DNA from: Ilumatobacter sp963746265
GTDB lineage: Bacteria > Actinomycetota > Acidimicrobiia > Acidimicrobiales > Ilumatobacteraceae
Length of the DNA stretch: 64,000 bases
Direction of reading: 5' to 3'
Assembly (NCBI GenBank): GCA_963746265.1
Contig: CAVVAM010000014.1
Coordinates: forward strand, 372,001 to 436,000
How positions within the stretch are numbered: the first letter of the stretch is position 1; each line of letters starts with the position of its first letter. The translations under genes were made by a program, and so were the position numbers. Positions 61,641 through 64,000 of the stretch are shown in pieces. The notes under the pieces are model-generated. The model was not told the origin of the DNA and searched no databases. It saw nothing but the letters and a program-made list of their open reading frames with translations.

Positions 61641-62426
61641 ATGGCGACGAAGTCCCGGTCGACCGGCCGGTCCCAGCGGCGAACTCGCAGAGGCGACGAC
61701 GAGTCGCGCCCACCGGCCACGTCGTCGTCCGCCGTCCCCGATGTCGTCACCCAGCATCGGGCCCAGACCGGCATGCTCTCCTACGACGAGATCCCGCAGG
61801 AACTCGGCGAGGCCATCCGCACCATCATCAACCGATACGAGCTGCGACACGACGAGAAGCTGCCCTCGACGATCGCGGTCACGTCGGCGCTCCACGGCGA
61901 GGGAGTCACCACCACGTCCCAGGCGTTGTCCACGCTGATCGCGCAGGAGACCGGCCAGTACGTGTGCTGGGTCAACTGCAGCTGGCTCGCGTCCGACCAG
62001 CCGGTCGATCACGACAGCAGTCGTCCCGGTCTCATCGAGATCCTCGCCGACCGCGCCAAGATCCTGTCGGCGTTCCAGTCGGCCCCCGATCTCCCCCAGC
62101 TGATGAGCCTCAACCCGGGCCCGGTCCCCGAGTCCAAGCGCAACATGATCGTCCGCTCGCCGGAGTTCGACCAATTGTTGGACGTCCTGACATCGGAGTT
62201 CGATCACGTGGTCTTCGACATACCACCCGTGTTGAACAACGCCAACGGACTCGCCCTCGTGCGACGTTCGGACGCCTCGTTGTTCGTCGTTCGCCACCGC
62301 ACGACCAGCATTCGCCAGTTCCGCCGGGCACTCGACGCGACGCAGCCGACCCCCAATCTCGGCGTCGTGCTCAACAAGTTCAAGACCAGCATTCCGCGCC
62401 GCCTGCGCACGATGCTCGGTGACTGA
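61641..62426 (+). CDS. CpsD/CapB-like P-loop protein with degenerate Walker A
   Basis: 261 aa, 2 bp after the Wzz stop. The fold follows CpsD/Wzc BY-kinases: FRTI-like EAIRTIINRYEL, then TSALHGEGVTTTSQAL in place of SxxPGEGKTTxxxNLA, and Walker B VVFDIPPVL (~190). The Walker A lysine is replaced by valine, and the C-terminal tyrosine cluster is missing (the end is RRLRTMLGD). It may bind but is unlikely to hydrolyse ATP or autophosphorylate. It is probably a structural regulator of the chain-length complex. Confidence 0.85.
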   Translation: MATKSRSTGRSQRRTRRGDDESRPPATSSSAVPDVVTQHRAQTGMLSYDEIPQELGEAIRTIINRYELRHDEKLPSTIAVTSALHGEGVTTTSQALSTLIAQETGQYVCWVNCSWLASDQPVDHDSSRPGLIEILADRAKILSAFQSAPDLPQLMSLNPGPVPESKRNMIVRSPEFDQLLDVLTSEFDHVVFDIPPVLNNANGLALVRRSDASLFVVRHRTTSIRQFRRALDATQPTPNLGVVLNKFKTSIPRRLRTMLGD

Positions 62427-62444
62427 TCGGCGGATCGCTGCACG

Positions 62445-62594
62445 ATGAAGGTGCTCGTCGCGTTCCTCTTCATCTCGTTCTTCATCGGCGGGACCAACGC
62501 CGGCGCGTGGGTCCGTGACCGGCCGAAGCTGCTGATGGGCTTCGCGATACTCACCGCGGCGAGCTACTGGAGCCTCGGGGTGGTGCTCGGATGA
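62445..62594 (+). CDS. Small membrane protein, 49 aa
   Basis: ATG at 62445 to TGA at 62594. Two hydrophobic segments (VLVAFLFISFFIGGTNAGAW and LLMGFAILTAASYWSLGVVL) are separated by VRDRPK, making a hairpin with a positive loop. Its stop overlaps the next start (ATGA), and it lies 18 bp after the P-loop gene, so it is embedded in the operon. No family is recognised. It probably assists the polymerase complex. Confidence 0.75.
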   Translation: MKVLVAFLFISFFIGGTNAGAWVRDRPKLLMGFAILTAASYWSLGVVLG

Positions 62595-64000
62595 CCAGCC
62601 TGATCACCACTGCGCCGCGCCACTCCGACGATCAGGAGCGTCACGATCGGCTCGTCTGGTGGCTCGTCTTCGCGTTGATGAGCGCAGGCGGCCTGATGAT
62701 CGCCGGGTTCGCCCGACGCCGGTTCGGCGAACCGTTCTTGGGCCTCAGCCTCGCCATCCTCCTCGTGATGGTGCTGAGCTGGACCTATCGGCCCCGCGCC
62801 ACCCTCTACCTCACGATCTTCCTCACGATGGTCAGCGACATCGTCACCGTCGGATGGTTCCCGTTCGCGAAGAACCTGTCCAGTCGGGAATCGATCTCGT
62901 TCGTGGCCGATGCCCTGACGATCAGCCCCCTCGACATCTCACTCACCGTGGGCTTCGTCCTGACCGCCGCGTCCCAGTACGCCCGCACGGGACGGCTCGT
63001 GCCACCGTCGCCGCTGACCCGGCCGTTGCTCGTGTTCACCGCGTTCGTGGTCATCGGGTTCGGCCGCGGTCTCTTCCTCAGTGGTCGCGGCGACACACGT
63101 GTCGCCGTGCTCGAGGCCCGACCGCTGTTCTACATCCTGCTGACCTTCGCGATCGCCATGAACGTCTTCACCGAGCGGCGACACCTCCGGTACGCGATGT
63201 GGTGGGCGCTGGCGGGTGTCGTCGTGCAGGTGCTGCTGTCCATCGAGTACGTCAACCGGCTCGAACCGGCTGAGCGGGAGGCACTGGAGAGCCTGAACGA
63301 GCACGGTTCGACCCTCGGCCACAACCTCATCATCGTCACGGCGTTCGGGGTGCTCGCCCTCGGGGTCAAGGCGCTGGTGCCGCGGTTGTTGCTGCTCGCC
63401 GCCCTCGTCCCCACGGTCTACGTCGTGTTCATCTCCCAACGCCGTTCGGGCATCGCCGCGCTGGCGATCGCGTTCGCGATGATCCTCGTGGTGCTGTTCT
63501 GGCGCCGCCGAGCCCAGTTCTGGGTACTGACGCCGATCCTCGTGATCGTCGGGGTCGGCTATCTCGGCGCGTTCTGGAACAACGAGTCCAGCGCCGGTTT
63601 CCCGGCCCAGGCGATCAAGTCGATCATCGCGCCGGGTTCGGCGACGGAGGAGGACCGGAGCTCCGACCTGTACCGGGTGATCGAGGGGTACGACATCAAC
63701 TTCACGATCCGCACGAATCCGCTGCTCGGCGTCGGGTTCGGCAAGCCGTTCTACCGACCGGTTCCGCTCCCCGACATCAGCTTCTTCGAGCTCAACGCCT
63801 TCCTCCCCCACAATGCGCTGCTGTGGATCTGGCTGAAGATGGGGTTCGGCGGGTTCGCTGCGATGTTCTACTTCCTCGCCAAGGTCATCGTGCTCGGGTC
63901 CCGCCGCTTGCGAGAACTCCCCCGGACGATCGACCTGGTGGTCGCACAATCGGCGCTGCTGTTCGTCGTCATGTACACCGCCTTCACCTACGTCGACATC
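62591..64000 (+). CDS. O-antigen polymerase/ligase-like membrane protein, cut by window edge
   Basis: 470 codons with the C-terminus beyond the window. About ten hydrophobic segments are visible (for example VWWLVFALMSAGGLMIAGF, LAILLVMVLSW, YILLTFAIAM), with a large extracytoplasmic loop before LLGVGFGKPFYR and LPHNALLWIWLKMGFGG, the H-N-x-x-L pattern of Wzy/WaaL proteins. It polymerises or ligates repeat units outside the membrane. It is coupled to the small membrane protein gene by ATGA. Confidence 0.9.
   Translation, partial: MTSLITTAPRHSDDQERHDRLVWWLVFALMSAGGLMIAGFARRRFGEPFLGLSLAILLVMVLSWTYRPRATLYLTIFLTMVSDIVTVGWFPFAKNLSSRESISFVADALTISPLDISLTVGFVLTAASQYARTGRLVPPSPLTRPLLVFTAFVVIGFGRGLFLSGRGDTRVAVLEARPLFYILLTFAIAMNVFTERRHLRYAMWWALAGVVVQVLLSIEYVNRLEPAEREALESLNEHGSTLGHNLIIVTAFGVLALGVKALVPRLLLLAALVPTVYVVFISQRRSGIAALAIAFAMILVVLFWRRRAQFWVLTPILVIVGVGYLGAFWNNESSAGFPAQAIKSIIAPGSATEEDRSSDLYRVIEGYDINFTIRTNPLLGVGFGKPFYRPVPLPDISFFELNAFLPHNALLWIWLKMGFGGFAAMFYFLAKVIVLGSRRLRELPRTIDLVVAQSALLFVVMYTAFTYVDI

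Overview
The window is a chromosomal stretch from a high-GC actinobacterium. Support comes from the GC-saturated third codon positions, frequent GTG starts, ATGA/GTGA stop-start overlaps, and a 28-codon gene for the actinobacterial ribosomal protein bL37. The gene style fits the Acidimicrobiia (Ilumatobacter-like), but no taxonomic marker in the window settles this.

Left end (1-7492, minus strand): a translationally coupled three-gene set encodes a subtilisin-type protease, a protein with two LysM-like domains, and a large Asp-box (BNR) repeat protein that runs off the window. The protease and the Asp-box protein end in similar CARDB-like domains. Next comes an accessory patch (about 7.5-13.7 kb). 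It holds a frameshifted ISL3 transposase remnant, a membrane-associated patatin-like protein, an 830-bp stretch with almost nothing coding, and a tRNA-Leu(UAA) gene split in two. The tRNA halves lie 2.5 kb apart, each carries a 35-bp direct repeat, and two head-to-head IS1380 elements (one intact, one truncated) lie between them.

Housekeeping block (13.7-24.2 kb): an extended-SDR protein, a PD-(D/E)XK nuclease with a probable Fe-S cluster, a VOC protein coupled to prolyl oligopeptidase, bL37, a PHP-domain protein, thioredoxin, UDP-glucose 6-dehydrogenase with a UDP-glucuronate decarboxylase, and YchF.

From 24.4 kb to the right edge lies an exopolysaccharide locus. It contains a polyprenyl-phosphate sugar transferase, many glycosyltransferases, a Wzx-type flippase, a formyltransferase, two PLP sugar aminotransferases, a 4-epimerase-like enzyme, a WbpB/WbpD-like oxidoreductase and acyltransferase pair, a WecG/TagA transferase with an extra STAS-like domain, a Wzz-like protein, a CpsD-like P-loop protein lacking the Walker A lysine, a 49-aa membrane protein, and an O-antigen polymerase/ligase-like protein cut by the window edge.

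Two very large genes sit inside the locus and converge. One is a two-module NRPS (C-A-PCP-C-A-PCP-TE), whose modules share a 725-bp perfectly identical segment of odd base composition. The other is a 2,977-aa secreted mosaic protein with a dimethylformamidase-like domain, a deacetylase-like domain, eight Ig-like domains and four DUF4082-like domains; part of it is a recent 1,122-bp tandem duplication. The working picture is a cell-surface polymer carrying amino sugars, probably N-formylated or N-acylated, linked with a short nonribosomal peptide and a surface protein that may trim N-acyl groups. The linkage is inference.
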